Shown here: positions 6,853-15,703 of the stretch, piece by piece
How positions within the stretch are numbered: position 1 is the stretch's first letter
How the letters are laid out: each line of letters starts with the position of its first letter
NCBI RefSeq assembly: GCF_003259675.1
Contig: NZ_PZJG01000001.1
Span: 1 to 64,000 of the forward strand
Length of the DNA: 64,000 nt
Source: Macrococcoides bohemicum
Lineage (GTDB): Bacteria; Bacillota; Bacilli; Staphylococcales; Staphylococcaceae
Direction: 5' to 3'
Notes under the pieces: model-generated
Told to the model about the DNA's origin: nothing
The model's input: the letters and a program-made list of their open reading frames with translations, nothing else
Database searches by the model: none
Program-made: the position numbers and the translations under genes

Positions 6853-7407
6853 TTAGATTTCTTTTTGGTTTTCAATAATTTTATTAACAATACCGTATTC
6901 TAAAGCTTCTTGTGTGCTTAACCAGTAATCACGACCTGTATGTTGTTCAACTTCTTCTACAGATTTACCAGTTTCACGTGCGATTAATTCGTTTAATTTT
7001 TGACGTGTACGGATAATTTCTTTTGCTGTGATTTCCATGTTAGACGCTTGTCCTTGTGTACCACCACTTGGTTGGTGAATCATGAAGCGTGTATTTGGTA
7101 ATGCGTAGCGATTTTCTTTTTTACCTGATAAGTAAATTAATACGCCGGCACTAACTACCCATCCTGCACCGATAATCTTAACTTCTGATTCGATGAAATT
7201 GATCATATCGTGAATTAAATAACCTGAATCGACATGTCCACCTGGAGATGAGATGATTAATTTAATCGGCTCATGATTGATTGAATCTAATAATAATAAT
7301 TGATTAACAACTTCTTTCGCTGATTTATCATCAATACCACCTGAGATTAAGATTGTACGTGATTCTATCATTTTTTCTAACATAAGATCTTTGTTTTCGT
7401 TTGTCAT
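6853..7407 (-). CDS. ClpP-like serine protease, short paralogue
   Basis: 184 residues; a ClpP-fold peptidase with all three catalytic positions visible: Ser86 (GWVVSAGVL), His111 (RFMIHQPSGG) and Asp160 (GRDYWLS). The oxyanion segment SSPGGHVDSG is at 53-62. By alignment from memory to staphylococcal ClpP (about 195 residues) it lacks the first 12 or so residues that form the axial gating loop, and the residues around Ser86 (VVSAG, not AASMG) are divergent. It is therefore unlikely to be the housekeeping clpP. Strong AGGAGG ribosome site. A CtsR-like operator overlaps its promoter, suggesting heat-stress control. A partner ATPase is not encoded nearby. Confidence 0.85.
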   Translation of the reverse strand: MTNENKDLMLEKMIESRTILISGGIDDKSAKEVVNQLLLLDSINHEPIKLIISSPGGHVDSGYLIHDMINFIESEVKIIGAGWVVSAGVLIYLSGKKENRYALPNTRFMIHQPSGGTQGQASNMEITAKEIIRTRQKLNELIARETGKSVEEVEQHTGRDYWLSTQEALEYGIVNKIIENQKEI

Positions 7408-7436
7408 AATGTGCCTCCTATAAGCTTGTTATAATT

Positions 7437-7465
7437 ATTTTATTGTTTTGGTCAATTTAAGTCAA
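7437..7465 (-). promoter_or_regulatory. SigA promoter of the ClpP-like gene
   Basis: Minus strand TTGACT, 17-bp spacer, TAAAAT, ending 30 bases before the start codon. Confidence 0.75.
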
Positions 7466-7466
7466 A
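7450..7466. promoter_or_regulatory. CtsR-type operator
   Basis: Plus strand GGTCAAT-TTA-AGTCAAA: two heptads with a three-base spacer matching the CtsR direct repeat (A/G)GTCAAA-NNN-(A/G)GTCAAA at 13 of 14 heptad bases. It covers the -35 box and the spacer of the clpP-like promoter, as expected of a repressor site. Confidence 0.7.
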
Positions 7467-7587
7467 AAATATGGATTAATAAGATAAAATATCTTTATTT
7501 TTGTATAGCAGTCTTGCTTTATTTTTGGATTATGTTATGAAAGAATTAATTAAAAGAAATAGCATTGAATTTTTAAAAATTTATTGT

Positions 7588-7601
7588 TTTTAAGCGCTAA
7601 A
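7588..7601. promoter_or_regulatory. Possible cre (CcpA) site
   Basis: Core TTAAGCGCTAA is near-palindromic and resembles a catabolite-responsive element with three mismatches, 72 bases before the PTS permease start. Confidence 0.3.
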
Positions 7602-7672
7602 GTATGTTAGAAATAATATTATACATTCTTTTAATAGATATTTAAATTTACAATTATAGGGTAGGTGTACAG

Positions 7673-8719
7673 ATGAATATTAGCGCAAAACAATTCTTCA
7701 CTAATATTTTAAATGGAATGGCAGCCGGTATTGTCGTTGCTTTAGTGCCAAACGCAATGCTTGGGGAGCTTTTTAAATATTTAGCAGGTTATCATCCTGT
7801 GTTTACCAGTCTTGGACAATTATTGGTTATCTTTCAGTTCTGTTTAAGTGCGTTAGCTGGTATTACGATCAGTCAGCAATTTAAATTTAACGGTTTACAG
7901 ACAGCAATACTTTCTGGAGCTTCTGTACTTGGTTCTGGTGCCGTTCAGTTTAATGGTAAAGGCTTTATGTTTGCAGGTATCGGTGACATTATAAACATGA
8001 TGTTAACCGTCGCGCTTAGTGCTTTTGTTTTAATTGTACTAGGAAATAAGATGGGAAGTTTGAATATCGTCTTTTTACCTTTGTTTGCAGGAATTTTACC
8101 TGGCTTTATCGGTTCTCTTACATTGCCTTTCGTAAAACAATTTACAGGTGCGATTGGCCAGGTCATTCAGCATTTTACTACTTTAAATCCACTCTTAATG
8201 TGTATTTTGATTGCGATTAGTTATAGTCTTTTGATGGCAACACCAATTTCTCTTGTTGCAATTGCAACTGTTATTAGTTTATCGGGATTAGGAAGTGGCG
8301 CAGCAAACTTAGGTATTGTTGCATGTTGTTACACATTCTTATTCGGTGCACTGCGTGTAAATGATAAAGGTACGATTATCACATTAATTATTGGCGCAGC
8401 GAAAATGATGATGCCGGTGTATTTCAAACATCCGATTATTATGGTACCGCTACTTATCAATGGTATCATTGGAGGATTATGTGCATACTTCTTTAACGTT
8501 CAAGGTACACCGATGTCTGCTGGATTTGGGTATACTGGACTAGTCGGTCCTATCAACGCTTTAAAGTTTATGGAAGGCACTATAATGCAGAATGTTATCA
8601 GTTTACTGTTAGCATATGTCATCATTCCGTTACCAATAGCATTTTTGTCTCATCAATTACTAAAAAAAGTATTACCGCGATATAATGATGAAATATATCT
8701 TTATAAAGCAGAACATTAG
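7673..8719 (+). CDS. PTS transporter subunit IIC (EIIC_2 family), orphan
   Basis: 348-residue polytopic membrane protein with about nine to ten hydrophobic helices and Gly-rich loops (FNGKGFMFAGIGDIINMM, GSGAANLGIVACC, GYTGLVGPINAL). It resembles the PTS_EIIC_2 family, the membrane channel of sugar phosphotransferase systems. No IIA or IIB domain is fused or adjacent, so phosphoryl transfer would depend on components elsewhere, or it may work as a plain permease. Ribosome site GGGTAGGTG; monocistronic, ending at a bidirectional terminator. Sugar unknown. Confidence 0.75.
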   Translation: MNISAKQFFTNILNGMAAGIVVALVPNAMLGELFKYLAGYHPVFTSLGQLLVIFQFCLSALAGITISQQFKFNGLQTAILSGASVLGSGAVQFNGKGFMFAGIGDIINMMLTVALSAFVLIVLGNKMGSLNIVFLPLFAGILPGFIGSLTLPFVKQFTGAIGQVIQHFTTLNPLLMCILIAISYSLLMATPISLVAIATVISLSGLGSGAANLGIVACCYTFLFGALRVNDKGTIITLIIGAAKMMMPVYFKHPIIMVPLLINGIIGGLCAYFFNVQGTPMSAGFGYTGLVGPINALKFMEGTIMQNVISLLLAYVIIPLPIAFLSHQLLKKVLPRYNDEIYLYKAEH

Positions 8720-8727
8720 TATAAAGC

Positions 8728-8766
8728 AAAGTGGTCCGGTTCATTAAGAGAACCGGGCCACTTTTT
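8728..8766. terminator. Bidirectional terminator
   Basis: AAAGTGGTCCGGTT/AACCGGGCCACTTT stem (one wobble) and T-run, between convergent PTS and aminotransferase genes. Confidence 0.9.
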
Positions 8767-8770
8767 AACG

Positions 8771-9925
8771 CTATTTATTATAATTTTTTAAAAATCGTTC
8801 TAATCTTACCATTGCCTCTTTAATCTCTTCCATACTTGATGCAAATGATAATCTAATATGTCCTTCACCATATTTTGAGAATGCACTTCCTGGTACAACT
8901 GCCAATCTTTCTTGATCCAGTAGGTCTAAGGCAAACTGATACGAATCGCTATTGTAAGCTGATATATCCGGGAAGATATAAAACGCACCTTGTGGTTTTT
9001 CAACCGGTAATCCTAATCCGGTTAATTTTTCATATAAGAAATCTCTGCGTTCGATGTATGCTTTATTCATAATTTTTACTGTCTCTGTATCTTTGAATGC
9101 TTCTATCGCACCATATTGACTCGGTGTTGCTACACAGATTGAATTATATAGATGTACTGATGTGACGTGAGTAATGAGTTCTGCATTAGACACAACGTAA
9201 CCGATACGGGCACCTGTCACTGCATGGGATTTTGATAGACCATTGATAACAAATAATTTATCTCTCAGTTCAGGAAACTCTAAGAATGAATGATGTGGTG
9301 TGTCATATACATTCTCACTGTATATTTCATCTGTCACGATAAAGATATCTTCGTCTTTTAACATATTTGCTAATCCTTGAATTTGTTCATACGTTAATGT
9401 CATACCGGTAGGATTTGTCGGATAGTTGAATAGTACTGCTTTTGTTTTAGGTGTTATTGCTGCTTTAATTGCTTCTGGTGTAGGTACAAGGTGGGTCTTT
9501 GAAGTATCAACGAGCACTACTTTAGCACCGAGCAACTTGATGATAGGTTCATATCCTAAATAACATGGTGAGGGTAAGATAACTTCATCTCCAGGGTTAA
9601 TGATTGTTCTAAATACATCATCGATCGCTTCTGAACCTCCGTTTGTAACTACAATCTCTGTTTCAGGATCATAACTGATATTAAATTTTTTCTGAATCGA
9701 CTTTGCAATCTCATTTCTCAGCTCTATTAAACCTCTATTATGTGTATATCGTAGTTTATCATTTTTAATCGCCTCAATCATCGCAATTTTGACTGATGCA
9801 GGAGGAGCGAAATCTGACTGTCCTAACGTTAAATCGATACAATCTTCTAGTCCTGCTGCTTTATTTGCAAACTCTCTCGTTCCGGGTATTGTTACTTCAT
9901 TGATGAATTCATTTAATTGCGGCAT
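8771..9925 (-). CDS. patA: Fold-type I aminotransferase, PatA-like
   Basis: 384-residue PLP enzyme. The Schiff-base lysine is Lys232 in NGLSKSHAVTGARIGY; NYPTNPTG and TDEIYSENVY are the usual cofactor and Asp motifs; RLSFASS near the C-terminus binds the substrate carboxylate. It closely resembles B. subtilis PatA, assigned as N-acetyl-L,L-diaminopimelate aminotransferase, but substrate choice within this family is hard to infer and staphylococci have lysine in peptidoglycan. A GTG three codons upstream (9934) is possible; the ATG at 9925 has better spacing from GAAAGAGA. Confidence 0.8.
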   Translation of the reverse strand: MPQLNEFINEVTIPGTREFANKAAGLEDCIDLTLGQSDFAPPASVKIAMIEAIKNDKLRYTHNRGLIELRNEIAKSIQKKFNISYDPETEIVVTNGGSEAIDDVFRTIINPGDEVILPSPCYLGYEPIIKLLGAKVVLVDTSKTHLVPTPEAIKAAITPKTKAVLFNYPTNPTGMTLTYEQIQGLANMLKDEDIFIVTDEIYSENVYDTPHHSFLEFPELRDKLFVINGLSKSHAVTGARIGYVVSNAELITHVTSVHLYNSICVATPSQYGAIEAFKDTETVKIMNKAYIERRDFLYEKLTGLGLPVEKPQGAFYIFPDISAYNSDSYQFALDLLDQERLAVVPGSAFSKYGEGHIRLSFASSMEEIKEAMVRLERFLKNYNK

Positions 9926-10030
9926 TTTATACACTTCTCTTTCAACTATTTTTGTTAATGATTATACGCTATCTCCCTTTAACAAGCAAAAGGATAAGTA
10001 CAATAAACAGAAAAAAATAAAAATTCCGAC

Positions 10031-10059
10031 TTGTATACTTATACATATAAGTGTATAAT
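10031..10059 (+). promoter_or_regulatory. SigA promoter with overlapping palindrome
   Basis: TTGTAT, 17-bp spacer, TATAAT. The stretch 10034-10057 (TATACTTAT ... ATAAGTGTATA) is an imperfect inverted repeat spanning the spacer and -10, a plausible operator for an amino-acid-responsive repressor. Confidence 0.65.
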
Positions 10060-10086
10060 AAATTTTATTCAAAGGAGGGGAAGTCA

Positions 10087-11535
10087 TTGTCTTTTAAAAA
10101 GTTATTAAGCTATCTATTATTGATTGTCATGATTGCTACGATTACACCATTTACGGCTCATGCAAAAACCGATCAATTCGATACGATTAAGAAAAATGGT
10201 GTGCTGCGCGTCGGATTATCTGCCGATTATGCACCATATGAATTTGAGAAAACAGTTAACGGAAAGCGAGAATATGCAGGTATTGATATTGAACTTTCAA
10301 AAAAATTAGCGAAAGATCTGGGTGTTGAATTAAAGATAGTAAATATGCAGTTTGATAGTTTACTCGGTGCTTTAAAGACTGGGAAGATTGATGTAATTAT
10401 TTCCGGTATGTCACCAACACCTGAACGTAAAAAAGAAGTGGACTTCTCTGACTATTATATGCATGTTCAGCAGCGTATGATTATACAGAAGAAAGATGCA
10501 AAAAAGTTAAAATCAATTGAAGATTTCAAAGGTAAAAACATTGGCGTTCAAAAACAAACAACACAAGAAGAGCTTGCAAAGACTGAAATTCCTGATGCGA
10601 ATGTAACGTCACTGACACGTGTGCCTGAAATTATTATGTCTTTAAATACAGGTAAGATTGATGGCGTCGTATTAGAAGGTCCTGTTGGTGAAGCATATTT
10701 ATCACAAAATACAAACTTAGCTTTCTCTGATATGCAGTTTGCTGATGAGAATAAAGGAACGGCAATTGCTTTGCCGAAAGGTTCTCCGAAGTTACTTGAT
10801 GCGCTTAATAAAACGATTAAAGAAGTCGAAGATAAAGGATTAATGAAAGGTTATAAAGATAAAGCGAATGAAGCGATGTTTGATGAAGGATCATTTTTCA
10901 GTAAATATAGTTCATTCTTTATTCAGGGTATCGGGGCTACAATCTTAATTTCATTAATTGGTGTAGTTTTAGGCTCAATCTTTGGTGGTGTTCTAGCCTT
11001 TATGAAATTGAGTAAGCATATTATCTTGAAAACATTATCATGGATCTACATTGAGTTTATTCGTGGAACACCATTACTTGTCCAAGTATTTTTAGTTTAT
11101 TTTGGAACTACAGCAGTATTAGGTATCGACTTGTCTGCATTTATTTGTGGTGCAATTGCATTAGTTATTAACTGTGCAGCATATATTGCCGAAATTATTC
11201 GTGCCGGTATCAATGCAGTAGATAAAGGTCAAACAGAAGCAGCGCGTTCTTTAGGTTTAAGCCATGCACAGACAATGAATAAAGTCGTCATGCCTCAAGC
11301 AATTAAGAATATCTTACCGGCTTTAGGTAATGAATTCGTAACTGTAATTAAAGAATCATCAATCGTTTCGGTTATCGGTGTTTCTGAATTAATGTTTAAT
11401 GCACAAGTTGTTCAAGGTGCATCATTTGATCCGTTCACACCATTATTGATTGCTGCAGTTGTATACTTCATCCTTACATTTGCACTGAGTCGAGTGATGA
11501 ATGTATTTGAAAGGAGAATGAGGGTTAGTGATTAA
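10087..11535 (+). CDS. Polar amino-acid ABC transporter: binding protein fused to permease
   Basis: About 482 residues from a TTG start, which sits six bases after AAAGGAGGGG; the in-frame GTG at 10051 lies inside the promoter -10 region. Order: signal peptide (1-26, ending AHA), SBP_bac_3 solute-binding domain (about 30-265, starting [22 protein letters not shown]), then a His/Glu/Gln/Arg/opine-type permease with helices from about 275 and the EAA loop [22 protein letters not shown]. The binding domain is thus tethered outside the membrane. It overlaps the ATPase gene by eight bases. Substrate is probably glutamine or another polar amino acid. Confidence 0.9.
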   Translation: MSFKKLLSYLLLIVMIATITPFTAHAKTDQFDTIKKNGVLRVGLSADYAPYEFEKTVNGKREYAGIDIELSKKLAKDLGVELKIVNMQFDSLLGALKTGKIDVIISGMSPTPERKKEVDFSDYYMHVQQRMIIQKKDAKKLKSIEDFKGKNIGVQKQTTQEELAKTEIPDANVTSLTRVPEIIMSLNTGKIDGVVLEGPVGEAYLSQNTNLAFSDMQFADENKGTAIALPKGSPKLLDALNKTIKEVEDKGLMKGYKDKANEAMFDEGSFFSKYSSFFIQGIGATILISLIGVVLGSIFGGVLAFMKLSKHIILKTLSWIYIEFIRGTPLLVQVFLVYFGTTAVLGIDLSAFICGAIALVINCAAYIAEIIRAGINAVDKGQTEAARSLGLSHAQTMNKVVMPQAIKNILPALGNEFVTVIKESSIVSVIGVSELMFNAQVVQGASFDPFTPLLIAAVVYFILTFALSRVMNVFERRMRVSD

Positions 11536-12250
11536 AGTAAATAATTTGCATAAATATTTTGGTAAAGTTGAAGTGTTAAAAGGCATTGATCTTGAAATTT
11601 CAGAAGGAGAGGTTGTTGCGATTATCGGTCCTTCCGGAAGTGGTAAATCTACGCTGTTACGTTGTTTAAATCTACTGGAAACACCGACGAGCGGTGAAAT
11701 TATATTTGAAGGTAATGCACTCACTGCTAAAGGGACAGATATTAATAAACTCCGTCAGAAGATGGGCATGGTATTCCAAAGCTTTAATCTGTTTCCACAT
11801 AAGACTGCAAAAGAGAACTTAATACTTGCACCATCATTACAAGGTAAGGGTAAGAAAACTGAATTAGAAGCAAAAGCATTAGATTTACTAAAGAAGGTTG
11901 GATTATCTGATAGAGCAGACAATTATCCTTCACAATTATCTGGTGGTCAAAAGCAGCGTGTAGCGATTGCCAGAGCGCTCGCAATGGATCCGGATGTTAT
12001 CTTATTCGACGAGCCAACGTCAGCGCTTGATCCTGAAGTAGTAGGAGATGTATTAGCTGTTATGAAGAAGCTAGCTGAAGAAGGGATGACGATGGTCGTC
12101 GTAACCCATGAGATGGGCTTTGCCAGAGAAGTTGCTGACAGAGTTGTATTTATGGATAATGGCGTCGTTCAGGAAGATGCACCACCAGAACAATTATTTA
12201 ATAACCCTCAAAATGAACGTGCGAAAGCATTTTTATCGAAAGTTTTATAA
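11528..12250 (+). CDS. glnQ: Polar amino-acid ABC transporter ATP-binding protein
   Basis: 240 residues from GTG. Walker [10 protein letters not shown] at 34-42, Q-loop in [10 protein letters not shown], signature [15 protein letters not shown] near 137-151, Walker [14 protein letters not shown], and the switch His in VVVTHEMG. It is the cytoplasmic motor for the upstream binding-protein/permease fusion, with an eight-base gene overlap implying coupled translation. The gene name follows common usage; substrate specificity is not proven. Confidence 0.9.
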   Translation: MIKVNNLHKYFGKVEVLKGIDLEISEGEVVAIIGPSGSGKSTLLRCLNLLETPTSGEIIFEGNALTAKGTDINKLRQKMGMVFQSFNLFPHKTAKENLILAPSLQGKGKKTELEAKALDLLKKVGLSDRADNYPSQLSGGQKQRVAIARALAMDPDVILFDEPTSALDPEVVGDVLAVMKKLAEEGMTMVVVTHEMGFAREVADRVVFMDNGVVQEDAPPEQLFNNPQNERAKAFLSKVL

Positions 12251-12280
12251 TGCTTCGTAAATATTAATAAGTAAAGTAAG

Positions 12281-12319
12281 AAAACTGCTACAATCAAATT
12301 TGATTGTAGCAGTTTTTGT
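12281..12319 (+). terminator. Terminator after glnQ
   Basis: Stem AAACTGCTACAATCAAA and its complement, almost loopless, followed by five T. Confidence 0.9.
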
Positions 12320-12400
12320 TTTATTGATTTAATTATTATCTCATAAAACAGCGTATTTTATGGTAAAATAATAGTCTTATAAAGTGAGGAGGGAAGAGAA

Positions 12401-13525
12401 GTGTATCAGCAGTTAAAGCAGGAAATTATAGAATATAGTAAGACGATCGGCATAGATGCTATCGGTTTCACTACAGCAGATCCTTTTGAGTCACTGCGTC
12501 CAAAACTTGAAGCATATTATGCAAATAACTATGATTCCGGATTTGAAAAGGGCACGATTGAAGAACGTATCAACCCTAGGCTTTCTCTCCCTGAAGCACA
12601 GTCTATTATTGCGATTGCAGTCGGTTATCCGAATAAGCTACCTAATGCACCGAAGAGTATTCGTGGAGCAAGACGAGGTATTTTTGCGCGTGCATCATGG
12701 GGAATTGATTATCACACTTTATTAAATAAACGACTCGAACTGCTTGTCGCATTTATTAAAGAGAGAGTCCCTGAAGCAAAAACGATGAATATGGTAGATA
12801 CGGGTGTGCTCAGTGATAGGGCAGTAGCTGAACGTGCTGGTCTCGGCTATGCAGCTAAAAATGGATTTATATTAAATAAAGATTTAGGCACATGGACTTA
12901 TCTTGGTGAAATACTTGTATCGATTCCATTTGAGCCCGATCATCCTGTAATAGATTCATGTTTAGATTGTACAATATGTATAGATCGTTGTCCGACAGGT
13001 GCTCTACTAGGTAATGGGCAGCTTGATTCGAATAAATGCATCAGTTTCCTTACCCAGAAGAAAGGATTTATGCCGGATGAATATCGGGGGAAGATTGGTA
13101 ATCGTCTATATGGGTGCGACACATGTCAGCAAGTTTGTCCAAAGAATCGTGGTATCAATACAACACATGAGGATATTGAACTGGAACCTGAGAATTTAAA
13201 GCCGTTACTCGTACCATTATTAAAGATGACGAATAAAACTTTCAAAGCAGAATTTGGTCATTTAGCTGGTGCATGGCGAGGCAAGAAACCGATTCAACGC
13301 AATGCTATATTAGCGCTTGCTCATTTCAATGAAATCGATGCGATACCGGATCTAAAGGAAGTCGCAGAAAGTGATCCTCGACCAGAAATTAAGGGCACTG
13401 CTTATTGGGCGATTGGTCAAATTAGTCGTGATGAAATTGATTATTTAAAGGCAAGATATGAAAAAGAAATAGATAATGATGTTAAACTAGAAATATTAAA
13501 AAGTATAGAAAGTGTGGAAAAATAA
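12401..13525 (+). CDS. queG: Epoxyqueuosine reductase QueG
   Basis: 374 residues from GTG after GAGGAGGG. Catalyses the last step of queuosine synthesis, reducing epoxyqueuosine in tRNA with cobalamin and two [4Fe-4S] clusters. The ferredoxin-type cysteines are seen as CLDCTICIDRCP (187-198) and CDTCQQVCP (239-247). VDTGVLSDR (132-140) carries the likely acid Asp133. HEAT-like repeats (about 280-370) form the tRNA-binding tail. First gene of a queG-trmL-nfrA run; trmL starts directly after its stop. Confidence 0.93.
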   Translation: MYQQLKQEIIEYSKTIGIDAIGFTTADPFESLRPKLEAYYANNYDSGFEKGTIEERINPRLSLPEAQSIIAIAVGYPNKLPNAPKSIRGARRGIFARASWGIDYHTLLNKRLELLVAFIKERVPEAKTMNMVDTGVLSDRAVAERAGLGYAAKNGFILNKDLGTWTYLGEILVSIPFEPDHPVIDSCLDCTICIDRCPTGALLGNGQLDSNKCISFLTQKKGFMPDEYRGKIGNRLYGCDTCQQVCPKNRGINTTHEDIELEPENLKPLLVPLLKMTNKTFKAEFGHLAGAWRGKKPIQRNAILALAHFNEIDAIPDLKEVAESDPRPEIKGTAYWAIGQISRDEIDYLKARYEKEIDNDVKLEILKSIESVEK

Positions 13526-13999
13526 ATGTCATCAATTAACGTAGTATTATATCAACCTGAAATACCTGCTAACACAGGAAATATCGCTAGAAGTTGTGCA
13601 GCAACAGATACGCATCTTCATTTAATTCGTCCGCTAGGATTCTCTACTGACGATAAAATGTTACGTCGTGCCGGCTTGGATTACTGGAAATTTGTAAATA
13701 TCACCTATTACGATAGTATCGAAGAATTCTTTGAAAAGAATGAAGGTCACTATTATTTACTGACGAAGTTTGGTACGAAACCTCATACGACATTCGATTA
13801 TAGTAACCCTGACGAGAAACATTTCTTTATCTTTGGTCGTGAAACAACGGGCTTACCGGACTGGGTTAAAGAAAAATATATGGACACAGCACTGCGCATT
13901 CCAATGAACGACAATGTTCGTTCGCTTAATTTATCAAATACTGCAGCAATATTAATCTATGAAGCTTTACGTCAACAAAACTATCCAGGTTTAAACTAA
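13526..13999 (+). CDS. trmL: tRNA (cytidine/uridine-34 2'-O)-methyltransferase TrmL
   Basis: 157-residue SPOUT methyltransferase that modifies the wobble ribose of tRNA-Leu isoacceptors in E. coli. The fold markers are YQPEIPANTGNIARS (9-23), FGRETTGLP (103-111) and the knot region MNDNVRSLNLSNTAAI. Length matches the minimal family. Its start abuts the queG stop, so two wobble-position tRNA-modifying enzymes are co-transcribed. Confidence 0.93.
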   Translation: MSSINVVLYQPEIPANTGNIARSCAATDTHLHLIRPLGFSTDDKMLRRAGLDYWKFVNITYYDSIEEFFEKNEGHYYLLTKFGTKPHTTFDYSNPDEKHFFIFGRETTGLPDWVKEKYMDTALRIPMNDNVRSLNLSNTAAILIYEALRQQNYPGLN

Positions 14000-14011
14000 G
14001 GAGGTCAAGTG

Positions 14012-14749
14012 ATGAACGATATGATTCAGTTATTACAGAACCATCGATCAATTCGTAAATTTAAAGATAAAGCGCTCGATCAGGAGACGATTAAGACTTT
14101 AGTGCATTCAGCACAAAGTGCATCGACATCAAGTTATGTACAAGCATATTCAATTATCGGTATCACTAGCCAGCATATTAAGCAGCAACTTAGAGAAATC
14201 AGTGGTCAATCTTACGTTGAATATAATGGTCATCTATTTGTCTTTGTGGTTGATTATCATCGTCATCATGGATTAGGTAACCACTTAAACTCAAATGTAG
14301 ATGATTATTTTGGGACGACAGAATCGCTATTAGTCGGTACGGTAGATGCAGCTTTAGCTAGTCAGAATATGGCGGTCGCAGCTGAAAGTATGGGACTTGG
14401 TATTTGTTATATCGGTTCATTACGCAATAATATGCAACGTGTGATAGAATTGCTTAATTTACCGGATTACACGTATCCATTGTTTGGCATGGTCGTCGGT
14501 GTGCCGGATGATGAAGGTAGTCAGAAAGAGAGATTACCATTGAACGTCGTTTATCATGAGAATACATATCAGCCTTTTAATTATGATGATTACAAAGCTT
14601 ATGATGCGCGCACGAGTGCTTACTATAAGGCACGAACTGAAGGTAAACGTAATGATAAATGGAGTGAACAGGTGATACAAATGCTTGGTGGTAAAGCGCG
14701 TCTTGATGTGGATGGTGTCGTAAAGCAACAAGGTTTTCTAAAACAATAA
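14012..14749 (+). CDS. nfrA: NADPH-dependent flavin oxidoreductase NfrA-type
   Basis: 245 residues, nitroreductase-fold FMN enzyme closely resembling staphylococcal NfrA (disulfide/nitro reductase and FMN reductase activity). NHRSIRKFKDKAL at the N-terminus and SAQSASTSSYVQAYSIIGI contact FMN; GLGICYIGSLRNN lies on the second half. AAGGAGG is seven bases from ATG 14012, better than the GTG at 14009. Third gene after queG-trmL. Confidence 0.88.
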   Translation: MNDMIQLLQNHRSIRKFKDKALDQETIKTLVHSAQSASTSSYVQAYSIIGITSQHIKQQLREISGQSYVEYNGHLFVFVVDYHRHHGLGNHLNSNVDDYFGTTESLLVGTVDAALASQNMAVAAESMGLGICYIGSLRNNMQRVIELLNLPDYTYPLFGMVVGVPDDEGSQKERLPLNVVYHENTYQPFNYDDYKAYDARTSAYYKARTEGKRNDKWSEQVIQMLGGKARLDVDGVVKQQGFLKQ

Positions 14750-14750
14750 A

Positions 14751-14786
14751 AATAAGCCGAAGACAAATTTGTCTTCGGCTTATTTT
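14751..14786. terminator. Terminator between nfrA and the small membrane peptide
   Basis: AATAAGCCGAAGACAAA and complementary arm with almost no loop, then TATTTT. It serves nfrA and probably the convergent small gene. Confidence 0.9.
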
Positions 14787-14790
14787 GTGA

Positions 14791-14898
14791 TTATTTGTTT
14801 AAATCTTCTTCCTTAACACCGTAGCTAGATTCTTTGCCAGCAGTTAAGATAGCTGTTAGGAAAGCGATACATACCATACCGATTAATAATGTATTCAT
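14791..14898 (-). CDS. 35-residue single-span membrane peptide
   Basis: Start ATG at 14898 is preceded on the minus strand by AGGGGG at good spacing. The peptide begins MNTLLIGMVCIAFLTAILTA (one membrane helix) and ends with a polar tail rich in Lys and Glu (GKESSYGVKEEDLNK). It ends just before a strong hairpin. No family recognised; it is not a phenol-soluble modulin by composition. Membrane-tail layout resembles small regulatory membrane proteins or a type I toxin, but there is no evidence for either. Confidence 0.6.
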   Translation of the reverse strand: MNTLLIGMVCIAFLTAILTAGKESSYGVKEEDLNK

Positions 14899-15079
14899 TG
14901 GTAATCCCCCTAGATTTCATTAATAAAACTATTATAACCTATTCAAATCACTTTTAAAACCACAAATAAATGTTTGTTTTAATAATTCATTATATTCATA
15001 TTTATAGTGTTATGGGCTGTCAAAATAGGGTATAGCATATATAATAAAGTATGAGTAATGATTCTTAGGAGGAATGAAC

Positions 15080-15691
15080 ATGGCAATGAATTTTAAAATT
15101 TTTGAAGATAAATTAACCGTATCGAACTACGTTGCTGATTTATTTAGAAAGCAGATGAGTAACAATCCCACATCAATTATCGCGACTGCTTTAGGTGATG
15201 AAGCAGGTCACGTCATTGCAGAATTAAAGGCTGATATCGCTCGTAATCCAGTTGAGACGAGTCAAATTCATATCTTTGACTATGATAAATTACGTGGTGA
15301 TTATGGCACTGTTGGTATCGTTGATAAACAATACCATGAAGCAACAGGTAAAGATATTATGGAATTGATTAAAGACGAAGCGAAGACTAAAGAGAACAAA
15401 GGGAAGTTGACAACGTTATTTGCTACGATTACACAAGATGGCTCTGTCGGTTATAAAGAGATAAATCAGGATAACGATAAAGGTTTACGTTCAGCACGTG
15501 AAATTATTATCGTATTAACAGGTGCAGACAAAGCTTCAATCGTTGAAAAACTATACAATACTGAAGCGGGTGGCAACTTTGAAGCAGCGAATTTAAAAAC
15601 ACATCGCATGGTCAATGTCATCTTAGATGATGCAGCAGCAGCTGGTTTACCTCAAGATATACGTGAATACTACTTCCAAAAATTTGCGTAA
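15080..15691 (+). CDS. NagB/6-phosphogluconolactonase-like protein
   Basis: 203 residues, cytoplasmic. The layout (N-terminal helix, PTSIIATALGDEAG phosphate-like loop, and EIIIVLTGADKASIVEKLY near the C-terminal half) suggests the glucosamine-6-phosphate isomerase/6PGL superfamily, but the usual catalytic NxD and HxxG motifs are not evident, so enzymatic activity is uncertain. AGGAGG is seven bases from ATG 15080 and only one base from ATG 15074. Followed 12 bases later by a small acidic protein gene. Confidence 0.6.
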   Translation: MAMNFKIFEDKLTVSNYVADLFRKQMSNNPTSIIATALGDEAGHVIAELKADIARNPVETSQIHIFDYDKLRGDYGTVGIVDKQYHEATGKDIMELIKDEAKTKENKGKLTTLFATITQDGSVGYKEINQDNDKGLRSAREIIIVLTGADKASIVEKLYNTEAGGNFEAANLKTHRMVNVILDDAAAAGLPQDIREYYFQKFA

Positions 15692-15703
15692 AGGAATGAT
15701 TAT

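Noticed and set aside
9789-10058. Plus-strand frame of 89 codons upstream of the ABC transporter
   Set aside because: Mostly antisense to patA and running through the transporter promoter.
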